The notes below the pieces were generated by a model. The model made no database searches, had not been told where the DNA came from, and was given only the letters and a program-made list of their open reading frames with translations. Positions 34,411 to 42,537 of a stretch of 64,000 bases of DNA are shown one piece after another. The translations under genes and the position numbers were made by a program. The stretch is from Streptomyces seoulensis (GTDB lineage: Bacteria; Actinomycetota; Actinomycetes; Streptomycetales; Streptomycetaceae): assembly GCA_013364255.1 (NCBI GenBank), contig CP054936.1:6218353-6282352 (forward strand), in the 5' to 3' direction. Positions within the stretch are counted from its first letter, which is position 1; each line of letters begins with the position of its first letter.

Positions 34411-35669
34411 GTGCGTCGGCGGGCGCGCCGGCGAGCGAGTGCCGGCTGATGGTCCTGATCCGCGGCGCCGCCCTCCTCGTGGCGGTGCTGTCCCTGACGG
34501 TCACCCTGTGGACGGGGCTGGCCGAGCGCGGGACCGCGCTCGCCTTCGGGGTGCTGGTGCTGGTCGGGGAGCTGACCCGGTGGTCCGGGGAACAGGTCCG
34601 CGAGGCCGCGCCGCTCGGCGCCGCGGGCGCGCTGTCGTACGCGCTGCTCGGCGAGAACGCGGGCCGGGCCGGCCACCACGACGCCTTCCAGGTCGTGGCC
34701 GTCGTGCTCGCCGCCGCCCTGCTCGGCAGCGTGCCGCACATCGCGCGCGGGCACGGCCCGACCCTCGACCACCTGGCGCGACGCGTCCTGACCGTCTTCT
34801 TCGCCGCCGTCTGCTTCCAGCCGCTGTACGGCCGGGGGGCGTTCCGGGACTGGATCGGACCGGCGTACGCCCTGCTGCTGGTGGCGCTGCTGGCGCTGAC
34901 CGCGCTGTGCGGCGCCGTGCTCTCGGCCGCGCCGCTGCACTGCCGCACCCGGTGGCCGTTCGGGCCGCTGCTGCGCGAGGAGCTGCGCGGCCTGCTGGGC
35001 ATCGGCCCGGCGGTGTGCGCGACGGGCGCGGTGACGGCCCTCGCGGTCGCCGTCGTGGGCCTGTGGGCGCTGCCCGTCCTCGCGGTGCCGCTGCTGCTCG
35101 CCCAGCTGTCGCTGCGCCGGTACGCGGCCGTGCGGGCCACCTACCGGCAGACCATCGCCTCCCTGGCCCGGGCCACCGAGGTCGCCGGGTACACCCCGGC
35201 CGGACACGCCCGGCGGGTCGCCGCGCTCAGCCGGGCCGTGGGCCGCGAGCTGGGCCTCGCGGAGCCCGAGCTGACCGTCCTGGAGCACGCGGCGCTCATG
35301 CACGACATCGGACAGCTCAGCCTGGTCGACCCGGTGCCCGCCGGCGCCACCGCGGGCCTGCCCGCCGAGGAGCAGCGCCGCATCGCCCTGCTCGGCGGGG
35401 CCGTGGTGCGCCGCAGCGGGGTGGGCCGGGAGGTCGCGGTGGTGGTGGAGCGGCAGGCCGACCCCTGCCCGGAGCAGCCGCTGCCCGCGCGGATCGTCCG
35501 GGCGGTGAACGCCTACGACGAGAAGGCGCGCGCCGCCGGACCCTGCGGACCGCTCACGGCGCTGGAGGAGCTGCGCCTGGCCACCGCGGACGACTACGCA
35601 CCGGACGTGGTCGAGGCGCTGGCCCGGGTGCTCGCACGGGAGAGTCTTCCGTCGCCCGTGACGGGGTAA
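34407..35669 (+). CDS. degenerate membrane HD-domain protein
   Basis: A 420-residue paralogue of the preceding HD-GYP protein, coupled by a GTGA overlap. Seven or so membrane spans (residues 12-235) lead to an HD domain in which GHARRVAALS and the HD pair of MHDIGQLSLVD remain, but the HHE and DGxGYP elements are replaced by VVVERQADPCPEQPLPARI. It is therefore unlikely to cleave cyclic di-GMP alone, and a regulatory or heteromeric role beside the intact neighbour is the natural inference. The GTG start is set by the overlap. Confidence 0.82.
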   Translation: MSASAGAPASECRLMVLIRGAALLVAVLSLTVTLWTGLAERGTALAFGVLVLVGELTRWSGEQVREAAPLGAAGALSYALLGENAGRAGHHDAFQVVAVVLAAALLGSVPHIARGHGPTLDHLARRVLTVFFAAVCFQPLYGRGAFRDWIGPAYALLLVALLALTALCGAVLSAAPLHCRTRWPFGPLLREELRGLLGIGPAVCATGAVTALAVAVVGLWALPVLAVPLLLAQLSLRRYAAVRATYRQTIASLARATEVAGYTPAGHARRVAALSRAVGRELGLAEPELTVLEHAALMHDIGQLSLVDPVPAGATAGLPAEEQRRIALLGGAVVRRSGVGREVAVVVERQADPCPEQPLPARIVRAVNAYDEKARAAGPCGPLTALEELRLATADDYAPDVVEALARVLARESLPSPVTG

Positions 35670-35774
35670 CCCATGGGTAATGAGCGCCGCTGAAGCCGTA
35701 CGTGGTTGGATGCGAAAGGAAAGGGTGTCCGGGGGCAGAGCCAGCCCAAACGACGGAACTGGCAGGCAGGAATC

Positions 35775-36755
35775 GTGAGGATCTTCGGCAAGGGACGGCA
35801 CCGGCCCTCCGCCTCCTGGCGGCAGGCCACCGACCGCGCGTTCACCCTGATCGGCGACGGCCGGTACGAGGACGCGGGCGCACTGCTGACGCGCGCCGCC
35901 GACCTGGAACCCTGGCTGTCGGAGTCCTGGTTCAACCTCGCCCTGCTGCACAAGTTCCGGCACGACTGGGAACAGGCCAGAGCGGCCGGCCTGCGCGCCG
36001 TGGCGCTGCTGGAGAAGGAGACCGGCGCGCCCGACTGGTGGAACGTCGGCATCGCCGCCACCGCGCTCCAGGACTGGCCGCTGGCCCGGCGGGCCTGGCA
36101 GGCCTACGGCCTGAAGGTGCCCGGCGGCGCGACCGAGGCGGGCGAGCCGCTGGGCATGGAGCTGGGCAGCGCGGCGGTGCGGCTGTCGCCGGAGGGCGAG
36201 GCCGAGGTGGTGTGGGGCCGGCGGCTCGACCCGGCCCGGATGGAGGTGCTGTCCATCCCGCTGCCGTCCTCCGGGCGGCGCTGGGGCGAGGTCGTGCTGC
36301 ACGACGGCGTGCCGCACGGCGAGCGGACCACCGCCGCCGGGCACAGCTACCCCGTCTTCGACGAGATCGAGCTGTGGGCGCCCTCACCGGTGCCCACCTG
36401 GGTGGTGCTGCTGGAGGCGGCCACCGAGGCCGACCGGGACGCCCTGGAACAGCTCGCCGCCGACGCCGGGTTCGCCGCCGAGGACTGGTCGTCCTCGGTG
36501 CGGCTGCTGTGCCGGACCTGCTCGGAGTCGCGGATGCCGTCCGACGAGGGCGACGGCGTGCACCTGGACCCGCACGACCACAGCGAGCCGGGGCACCCCG
36601 GACCGCTGGGCCACCGCACCGACGGGCAGCTGTGGGTGCCCGAACGGGAGTGCGGGGTGGCCGCGCCGGCCGCGCTGGTCAGGGGGCTGCTGGACGGCTG
36701 GGTGGCGGACAGTCCGGACTCGCGGGACTGGCGGGACCTGGAAGAGGTCTGCTGA
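35775..36755 (+). CDS. TPR-containing protein
   Basis: A 326-residue cytoplasmic protein. The N-terminal 110 residues carry two or three TPR-like helix pairs (FTLIGDGRYEDAGALLTRAADLEP; SWFNLALLHKFRHDWEQARA). The C-terminal part is beta-rich with an Asp/His-rich stretch (DEGDGVHLDPHDHSEPGHPG) and paired cysteines (LCRTCSES), which could hold a metal. I recognise no catalytic motif. The GTG start has AGGAA just upstream. It lies 59 bp before def, in the same direction, with a possible separate -10 (TACTCT, 36767-36772) in between. Confidence 0.78.
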   Translation: MRIFGKGRHRPSASWRQATDRAFTLIGDGRYEDAGALLTRAADLEPWLSESWFNLALLHKFRHDWEQARAAGLRAVALLEKETGAPDWWNVGIAATALQDWPLARRAWQAYGLKVPGGATEAGEPLGMELGSAAVRLSPEGEAEVVWGRRLDPARMEVLSIPLPSSGRRWGEVVLHDGVPHGERTTAAGHSYPVFDEIELWAPSPVPTWVVLLEAATEADRDALEQLAADAGFAAEDWSSSVRLLCRTCSESRMPSDEGDGVHLDPHDHSEPGHPGPLGHRTDGQLWVPERECGVAAPAALVRGLLDGWVADSPDSRDWRDLEEVC

Positions 36756-36814
36756 GGATTCCCCGTACTCTTAGTCGGGATCAGTCATTCCAGGAAGGCA
36801 GGCGTACGTCGGTC

Positions 36815-37465
36815 ATGGCGCAGCAGGACACCGATCAGCAGCACGCGGGCGTGCTCCCCGTCGACGACGAGGGCTACGTCGTCGACACGGCGGACGCCGA
36901 GGAGCGCGAGACGGCCTGGCGCGAGCGCGGCGCCTCGCGGCCGATCACGGTCGTCGGCAACCCCGTCCTGCACAAGGAGTGCAAGGACGTCACGGAGTTC
37001 GGCGAGGAGCTCCAGCAGCTGGTCGCCGACATGTTCGCCAGCCAGCGCACCGCCGAGGGCGTGGGCCTGGCCGCCAACCAGATCGGCGTCGACCTGAAGG
37101 TCTTCGTCTACGACTGCATGGACGACGAGGGCGTCCGGCACGTCGGCGTGGTCTGCAACCCCAAGCCGGTCGAGCTGCCCGCCGACCGGCGCCGGCTGGA
37201 CGACAGCAACGAGGGCTGCCTGTCCGTGCCGACCGCCTACGCGCCGCTCGCCCGCCCCGACTACGCCGAGGTCACCGGCCAGGACGAGCGCGGCCACGCG
37301 ATCAAGGTGCGCGGCACCGGCTACTTCGCACGCTGTTTGCAGCACGAGACCGACCACCTGTACGGGCAGCTGTACATCGACCGGCTCTCCAAGCGCGAGC
37401 GCAAGGACGCGCTGCGGCAGATGGCCGAGAACGAGCCGCGCTACCCCGTGGTCGCCAACGACTGA
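36815..37465 (+). CDS. def: peptide deformylase
   Basis: Removes the N-formyl group from nascent proteins. Three metal/catalytic motifs are intact over 216 residues: GVGLAANQI (82-90), EGCLS with ligand C135, and QHETDH (176-181). The N-terminal 40 residues are an acidic extension usual in streptomycete type-1 enzymes. No methionyl-tRNA formyltransferase gene is adjacent, so this is one of the stand-alone copies that Streptomyces genomes carry. A possible -10, TACTCT, is 42 bases upstream. Confidence 0.95.
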   Translation: MAQQDTDQQHAGVLPVDDEGYVVDTADAEERETAWRERGASRPITVVGNPVLHKECKDVTEFGEELQQLVADMFASQRTAEGVGLAANQIGVDLKVFVYDCMDDEGVRHVGVVCNPKPVELPADRRRLDDSNEGCLSVPTAYAPLARPDYAEVTGQDERGHAIKVRGTGYFARCLQHETDHLYGQLYIDRLSKRERKDALRQMAENEPRYPVVAND

Positions 37466-37582
37466 GCCCACCGCGGCAGTCGGGGCGCCAGAGACCCTGG
37501 AGGCCCCGGTGAACGGCGCCCGACCGGACGAACGGTCAGGCGCCGTACGTGTGTCCCGCCCCTGTTCGATCCTTTGTGCGCA

Positions 37583-37595
37583 TTGATCGAATCAA
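37583..37595. promoter_or_regulatory. palindrome TTGAT-CGA-ATCAA upstream of the terpene genes
   Basis: A perfect dyad in an A/T-enriched part of the 296-bp region before the sesquiterpene synthase gene. A -10-like TATTCT lies 18 bases downstream (37614-37619). It could be an operator; no regulator is identified. Confidence 0.4.
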
Positions 37596-37761
37596 ATCGG
37601 TCACACAAGGGGATATTCTCGGCATCCACGGCGATGGGTGGGCCAAATCCGTTCCCAGAACGGTCAGTTGTAGTGCTGAATGGGAGGACGGGGATACAGG
37701 ACGGCGTGCGCCGGACACAGCGTCAGGGGCGGGCGCCGGCGGCGGCTGAGAGGGGTTGTTC

Positions 37762-38847
37762 GTGCCGGCTTTCCCATACAGCACAACATCGACATCGACG
37801 ACGGTCGCGGTGCCGCCGTCACTGGCCCTGCCGGTGATCGAGGCGGCGTTTCCCAGGCGGCTGCACGCCTATTGGCCCCGGCTCCAGGAGACGACCCGGA
37901 GCTGGCTGCTGGAAATGCGGCTCATGCCGGCGGACAAGGTGGAGCAGCACGTCGACGGCCTGCGCTACACCGACCTCATGGCGGGCTACTACCTCGGCGC
38001 CCCCGACGAGGTCCTCCAGGCCATCGCGGACTACAGCGCGTGGTTCTTCGTCTGGGACGACCGGCACGACCGCGACATCGTGCACCGCCGGCCCGTCGCC
38101 TGGCGGCGGCTGCGCCGCGCGCTGCACGCGGCGCTCGACGCGCCGCGGGAGCACCTGAACCACCCGGACACCCTGGTCGCGGCCTTCGCGGACAGCGTGC
38201 TGCGGCTGTACGGGTTCCTGCCGGCGACGTGGAACGCCCGCTTCGCCCGGCACTTCCACGCGGTGATCGAGGCGTACGACCGCGAGTTCCACAACCGCAC
38301 CGAGGGCGTCGTGCCCACGGTCGAGGAGTACCTCGCGCTGCGCCGGCTCACCTTCGCGCACTGGATCTGGACCGATCTGCTGGAGCCGAGCGCGGGCCGC
38401 GAACTCCCCGACGCCGTCCGCGAAAACCCCGCGTACCGGCGCCCGGCACTGCTCAGCCAGGAATTCGCCGCCTGGTACAACGACCTGTGCTCACTGCCCA
38501 AGGAAATCGCGGGCGACGAGGTGCACAATCTCGGCATAAGTCTTGTCAAACACGAAGGACTCAGCCTGGAGGAGGCGATCGCGGAACTCCGCCGCCGGGT
38601 CGAGGAATGCATTTCCGATTTTCTGGTCGCCGAACAGGACGCGTTACGTTTCGCGGACTCCCTGGCGGACGGAACGGCGCGCGGAAAGGAACTCGGCGCC
38701 GCCGTGCTGTCCTGCGTCGCGAACATGCGGAACTGGTTCAGTTCCGTCTACTGGTTCCACCATGAATCCGGCCGGTACATGGTCGACAGCTGGGACGACC
38801 GCTCCACACCCCCGTACGTCAGCAACGAAACGGCAGGTGAGAAATGA
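37762..38847 (+). CDS. cyc1: epi-isozizaene synthase (sesquiterpene cyclase)
   Basis: Cyclises farnesyl diphosphate to (+)-epi-isozizaene, precursor of albaflavenone. At 361 residues it has the same length as S. coelicolor EIZS and keeps its numbering: F95, F96 and the metal motif D99-DRHD-103 in AWFFVWDDRHDRD, and the second metal motif NDLCSLPKE near residue 240, with the C-terminal RYMVDSWDDRSTPPY. GTG 37762 is chosen over a TTG two codons earlier because it matches the family start and follows GAGAGGGG. It overlaps the P450 gene in ATGA. Third-position A/T rises in its last third. Confidence 0.95.
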   Translation: MPAFPYSTTSTSTTVAVPPSLALPVIEAAFPRRLHAYWPRLQETTRSWLLEMRLMPADKVEQHVDGLRYTDLMAGYYLGAPDEVLQAIADYSAWFFVWDDRHDRDIVHRRPVAWRRLRRALHAALDAPREHLNHPDTLVAAFADSVLRLYGFLPATWNARFARHFHAVIEAYDREFHNRTEGVVPTVEEYLALRRLTFAHWIWTDLLEPSAGRELPDAVRENPAYRRPALLSQEFAAWYNDLCSLPKEIAGDEVHNLGISLVKHEGLSLEEAIAELRRRVEECISDFLVAEQDALRFADSLADGTARGKELGAAVLSCVANMRNWFSSVYWFHHESGRYMVDSWDDRSTPPYVSNETAGEK

Positions 38848-40220
38848 CCGTCGAATCGGTCAGGCCCGAGGACCGGTCCCGGGCCGGAGACGAGCCGCTG
38901 GAGCCCCCGGTCGCCGCCGGCGCCGTCCCGTTCCTCGGCCACGGTCTCCGGCTGGCCCGCGACCCGCTGGCCTTCCTGACCGGGCTGCGCGACCACGGCG
39001 ACGTCGTCCGCCTGCGGCTCGGCCCCAAGACGCTCTACGCCGTCACCGCGCCCGCCCTCACCGGAGCGCTGGCGCTCAGCCCCGACTTCATCGTCGCCGG
39101 ACCGCTCTGGGAGTCCCTGGGCGACCTGCTCGGCAAGGAGGGCGTGGCCACCGCCAACGGCCCGCTCCACCGCCGCCAGCGACGCACCATCCAGCCCGCC
39201 TTCCGGCTCGACGCGATCCCCGGGTACGGGCCGATCATGACCGAGGAGGCGCACGGGCTGGTGGAGCGCTGGCGCTCGGCCGACGTGCTCGACGTAACCA
39301 GGGAGTCCTTCCGGGCAGCCGTGCGCGTCGCCGCCCGCTGCCTGATGCGCGGCAGCTACATGGACGACCGCGCCGAGCGCATCTGCGCGGCGCTGGCCAC
39401 CCTGTTCAGCGGCATGTACCAGCGGATGGTCGTCCCGCTCGGACCGCTCTACAAGCTGCCGCTGCGGTCGAACCGAGAATTCAACCGGGCCTTGGCCGAT
39501 TTCCATCTCCTGGTGGACGAGATCGTCGCCGACCGCCGGGCGAGCGGTCAAAAACCGGACGATTTGCTGACGGCTTTGCTGGAGGCGACGGACGAGAATG
39601 GCGATCCCATCGGGGAACAGGAGATCCATGATCAGGTCATTGCCATCCTGACCGCGGGAAGCGAAACCGTCGGTTCCACGATCATGTCGCTCCTTCTCGC
39701 CCTGACCGAGTACCCGGAACTCGGCGGCAAGATCCGCGACGAGGTGGAAACGGTCACGGAAGGCCGCCCGGTCGCATTCGAGGACGTCCGAAAACTGACG
39801 TACACCGCCAATGTCGTCGTCGAGACATTGCGACTGTATCCGGCCGTGTGGATATTGACGCGCCGGACGGTCGCCGACACCCGGCTCGGCGGATACCGCA
39901 TTCCGGCCGGAGCGGACGTCATCTACAGCCCCTACGCCGTCCAGCGCGACCGGCGCTCCTTCGCTCGGCATGAGGAGTTCGACCCCGGACGCTGGCTGCC
40001 GGGACACTCCGACGAGGTCCCCAAGTACGCGATGAGCCCGTTCAGCGTGGGCAACCGCAAGTGCCCGGGCGACCACTTCTCGATGGCCGAGCTCACCCTG
40101 CTCACCGCGGCCGTCGCCGCCGCCCTCCGGTTCGACCAGGCCCCCGGCTCCGACCCCAGGCCGCGCATCGGGATCACCCTGCGCCCGCGCCGTCTGCTGC
40201 TGCGGGCCCTGCCCCGCTGA
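38844..40220 (+). CDS. cyp170: CYP170-family cytochrome P450 (albaflavenone synthase)
   Basis: A 458-residue P450 that in the CYP170A1 pathway oxidises epi-isozizaene in two steps to albaflavenone. Diagnostic parts: I-helix AGSETVGS, K-helix ETLR, and the heme loop FSVGNRKCPG with ligand C407. CYP170A1 is also reported to have a second, farnesene-synthase activity; whether it exists here is not visible. Electron-transfer partners are not encoded nearby. It is translationally coupled to the cyclase gene. Codon use between about 39470 and 39900 is noticeably less G/C-ending than in neighbouring genes. Confidence 0.94.
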   Translation: MTVESVRPEDRSRAGDEPLEPPVAAGAVPFLGHGLRLARDPLAFLTGLRDHGDVVRLRLGPKTLYAVTAPALTGALALSPDFIVAGPLWESLGDLLGKEGVATANGPLHRRQRRTIQPAFRLDAIPGYGPIMTEEAHGLVERWRSADVLDVTRESFRAAVRVAARCLMRGSYMDDRAERICAALATLFSGMYQRMVVPLGPLYKLPLRSNREFNRALADFHLLVDEIVADRRASGQKPDDLLTALLEATDENGDPIGEQEIHDQVIAILTAGSETVGSTIMSLLLALTEYPELGGKIRDEVETVTEGRPVAFEDVRKLTYTANVVVETLRLYPAVWILTRRTVADTRLGGYRIPAGADVIYSPYAVQRDRRSFARHEEFDPGRWLPGHSDEVPKYAMSPFSVGNRKCPGDHFSMAELTLLTAAVAAALRFDQAPGSDPRPRIGITLRPRRLLLRALPR

Positions 40221-40225
40221 CCGGC

Positions 40226-40261
40226 CGCGGCCGGGACCGCCCCGGCGGGAACCCGGCCGCG
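40226..40261. terminator. terminator between cyp170 and nrdS
   Basis: CGCGGCCGGG (40226-40235) pairs with CCCGGCCGCG (40252-40261); the intervening bases add an inner CCGCC/GGCGG stem. It lies between convergent genes. Confidence 0.7.
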
Positions 40262-40273
40262 CCGGACGCGCGT

Positions 40274-41239
40274 TCAGGCGGCCTGCGGGCCCCTGAACGT
40301 GCGCCGGTAGGAGTGCGGAGTGGTGCCCAGCGTCCGGACGAACTGGTGCCGCAGCGCGGCGGCGGTGCCGAACCCGGTCCGGTCCGCGATCGCGTCCATC
40401 GTCTCGTCCGTCCCCTCCAGCAGCCGCTGCGCCAGCAGCACCCGCTGCCGCAGGATCCACCGGTAGGGAGTCGTCCCCGTCTCCTGCTGGAAACGGCGGG
40501 CGAAGGTGCGCGGGGACATCAGCGCGCGGGCGGCGAGCTGCTCGACGGTGACCTCCTCGTCCAGGTGCCGCTCCATCCAGACCAGCACCTCGCCCACCGT
40601 GTCGCACCGCGACTTCGGCAGCGGCCGTTCGATGTACTGCGCCTGCCCGCCGTCCCGGTGCGGCGGCACCACCATCCGCCGGGCGATCTTGTTGGCGACC
40701 TCCGGTCCCTGCTCCTGGCGCACGATGTGCAGACAGGCGTCGATCCCGGCGGCCGTCCCGGCCGAGGTGATCACCGTGCCCTCGTCCACGTAGAGGACGT
40801 CCGGCTCCACCACCACGTGCGGGTACTGCCGGCGCAGCTCGGCCGCGTGGCGCCAGTGCGCCGCGCAGCGCCGCCCCTCCAGCAGTCCCGCCGCGCCCAG
40901 CACGAACACCCCCGAGCACACGCTCAGCACCCGCGCGCCCCGGTCCACGGCCCGCACGAGGGCGGCCAGCAGCGCGGGCGGGTGGACCCGGGTCGCGAAG
41001 TCGTTCCCGGCCGGCACGGCGATCAGATCCGCCTCCTCCAGCCGGTCGAGCCCGTAGGGCGTGCTGACGCTCAGCCCGCCCACGTGGGTGCTCAGCGACG
41101 GGCCCTCGGCGGAGACCACGGCGAAGTCGTAGACGGGCAGGCCGTCGTCGCTACGGTCGATCCCGAAGACCTCGCAGACCACGCCCAGTTCGAAGGGATG
41201 CACACCGTCGAGCAGGACGGCGGCCACGTTCTCCAGCAT
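40274..41239 (-). CDS. nrdS: GlxA-type AraC regulator, NrdS of the nrdABS operon
   Basis: A 321-residue regulator with an N-terminal DJ-1/PfpI-like domain (residues 1-180; the nucleophile-elbow-like VLSVCSGVFVLG) and two C-terminal AraC helix-turn-helices (VEQLAARALMSPRTFARRFQQ landmark; DAIADRTGFGTAAALRHQF). This is the architecture of AdpA and GlxA. Its place after nrdB on the same strand is that of nrdS, the third gene of the S. coelicolor class Ia operon, described as AraC-like. A 278-bp gap separates it from nrdB, and a perfect inverted repeat with AdpA-like half-sites lies there, so separate or autoregulated expression is possible. Confidence 0.85.
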   Translation of the reverse strand: MLENVAAVLLDGVHPFELGVVCEVFGIDRSDDGLPVYDFAVVSAEGPSLSTHVGGLSVSTPYGLDRLEEADLIAVPAGNDFATRVHPPALLAALVRAVDRGARVLSVCSGVFVLGAAGLLEGRRCAAHWRHAAELRRQYPHVVVEPDVLYVDEGTVITSAGTAAGIDACLHIVRQEQGPEVANKIARRMVVPPHRDGGQAQYIERPLPKSRCDTVGEVLVWMERHLDEEVTVEQLAARALMSPRTFARRFQQETGTTPYRWILRQRVLLAQRLLEGTDETMDAIADRTGFGTAAALRHQFVRTLGTTPHSYRRTFRGPQAA

Positions 41240-41258
41240 GCGGCCAGTGTGCCCCACC

Positions 41259-41297
41259 AGTGGCAGGAATTTGAAGATGTGCGGCAGTCCTGCCACT
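41259..41297. promoter_or_regulatory. inverted repeat upstream of nrdS (AdpA-like half-sites)
   Basis: AGTGGCAGGA (41259-41268) and TCCTGCCACT (41288-41297) are perfect inverted copies 19 bp apart. Each includes TGGCAGGAxT, one mismatch from the AdpA consensus TGGCSNGWWY. It is 20-58 bp upstream of nrdS and between it and a divergent small gene. Confidence 0.65.
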
Positions 41298-41332
41298 CAC
41301 GGCCGGAGGGATCCGGCGCGAGAGTGGAGGAC

Positions 41333-41605
41333 ATGAACACAGACCAGATCGAAGCCCTGATCGGACTCCTCGCGACCTTCGGACTCCTGGTCCTGATGGC
41401 GCTCCCCGCCGCCCTCGGCGTCGTGCGCGACAAGCGCATCGACCGCCAGATCAGGCAGGCGCGGCGGGAGCACGCGGACCAGGAAGCCCGTGAGGCCCTA
41501 CAGCGACAGCAGCGGTCTCAGAAGTCCTCGTCCAGGTCGACGGTGCCCTCCACCGCCACCTGGTACGCCGACGGACGCCGCTCGAAGAAGTTGGTCAACT
41601 CCTGA
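41333..41605 (+). CDS. small membrane protein overlapping the 3' end of nrdB
   Basis: ATG with GGAGG four bases upstream. The 90-residue product has one membrane span, LIGLLATFGLLVLMALPAAL, then a basic/coiled segment (RIDRQIRQARREHADQEAREALQRQQ) and a polar tail. Third positions are G/C-rich up to about 41515, which supports coding. The last 29 codons run antisense across the conserved C-terminus of NrdB, an 88-bp overlap, so that tail is constrained by the other strand. It sits inside the nrdABS transcript as an opposite-strand gene. No family is recognised. Confidence 0.55.
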   Translation: MNTDQIEALIGLLATFGLLVLMALPAALGVVRDKRIDRQIRQARREHADQEAREALQRQQRSQKSSSRSTVPSTATWYADGRRSKKLVNS

Positions 41606-42537
41606 ACCCCCTGGAGCTCCATGAAGGAGAAGGGGTTCTCCGAGCCGTACACCGGAGCGAAGCCGAGCCGGGTCAGCCGCTGGTCGGCGACGCACTCCAG
41701 GTACTGCCGCATCGACTCGGTGTTCATGCCCGGGAGGCCGTCACCGCACAGGTCGCGCGCGAACTGCAGCTCGGCCTCGACGGCCTCCCGCAGCATGTCG
41801 ACCACCTGCTGCTCCAGCCGGTCGTCGAAGAGGTCCGGCTCCTCCTTGCGGACGGTGTCCACCACGTCGAAGGCGAACGACATGTGCATCGTCTCGTCGC
41901 GGAACACCCAGTTGGTGCCGGTGGCCAGGCCGTGCAGCAGGCCCCGGCTGCGGAACCAGTAGACGTAGGCGAACGCGCCGTAGAAGAACAGGCCCTCGAT
42001 GCAGGCGGCGAAGCAGATCAGGTTGAGCAGGAACCGCCGGCGGTCCGACCGGGACTCCAGCTGGTCCAGCTTCTCGACCGAGTCCATCCACTTGAAGCAG
42101 AACTCCGCCTTCTCGCGGATGGAGGGGATGTTCTCCACCGCCGCGAAGGCCGCCGCCCGGTCGTCCGGGTCGGGCAGGTAGGTGTCCAGCAGCGTCAGAT
42201 AGAACTGGACGTGCACGGCCTCCTCGAACAGCTGGCGCGACAGGTACAGGCGCGCCTCCGGGGAGTTGATGTGCTTGTAGAGGGTGAGCACCAGGTTGTT
42301 GGCGACGATCGAGTCGCCGGTGGCGAAGAAGGCCACCAGACGGCCGATGAGGTGCTGCTCGCCCGGGGTGAGCTTGGCGAGGTCGGCGACGTCCGAGTGG
42401 AGGTCGACCTCCTCGACGTGCCAGGTGTTCTTGATGGCGTCCCGGTAGCGCTCGTAGAAGTCCGGGTAGCGCATGGGGCGCAGGGTCAGTTCGAAGCCCG
42501 GGTCGAGCAGGTTCTGGGTGGAGCGGTCGGTGGTCAT
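41518..42537 (-). CDS. nrdB: class Ia ribonucleotide reductase small subunit
   Basis: Holds the diiron-tyrosyl radical of the aerobic reductase. The 339-residue protein has the ligand segment FEEAVHVQFY: E106 and H109 as iron ligands, and Y113, in the position of the radical tyrosine Y122 of E. coli NrdB. Further ligands are in CIEGLFFYGAF and DETMHMSFA. The C-terminal DLDEDF tail is the peptide that docks into NrdA. Start and nrdA stop overlap (TGATG), so the subunits are co-translated. Confidence 0.95.
   Translation of the reverse strand: MTTDRSTQNLLDPGFELTLRPMRYPDFYERYRDAIKNTWHVEEVDLHSDVADLAKLTPGEQHLIGRLVAFFATGDSIVANNLVLTLYKHINSPEARLYLSRQLFEEAVHVQFYLTLLDTYLPDPDDRAAAFAAVENIPSIREKAEFCFKWMDSVEKLDQLESRSDRRRFLLNLICFAACIEGLFFYGAFAYVYWFRSRGLLHGLATGTNWVFRDETMHMSFAFDVVDTVRKEEPDLFDDRLEQQVVDMLREAVEAELQFARDLCGDGLPGMNTESMRQYLECVADQRLTRLGFAPVYGSENPFSFMELQGVQELTNFFERRPSAYQVAVEGTVDLDEDF

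Noticed and set aside
37536..37784. Small minus-strand gene before the terpene synthase
   Set aside because: No ribosome site and no conserved features; the A/T-enriched region is more likely regulatory.
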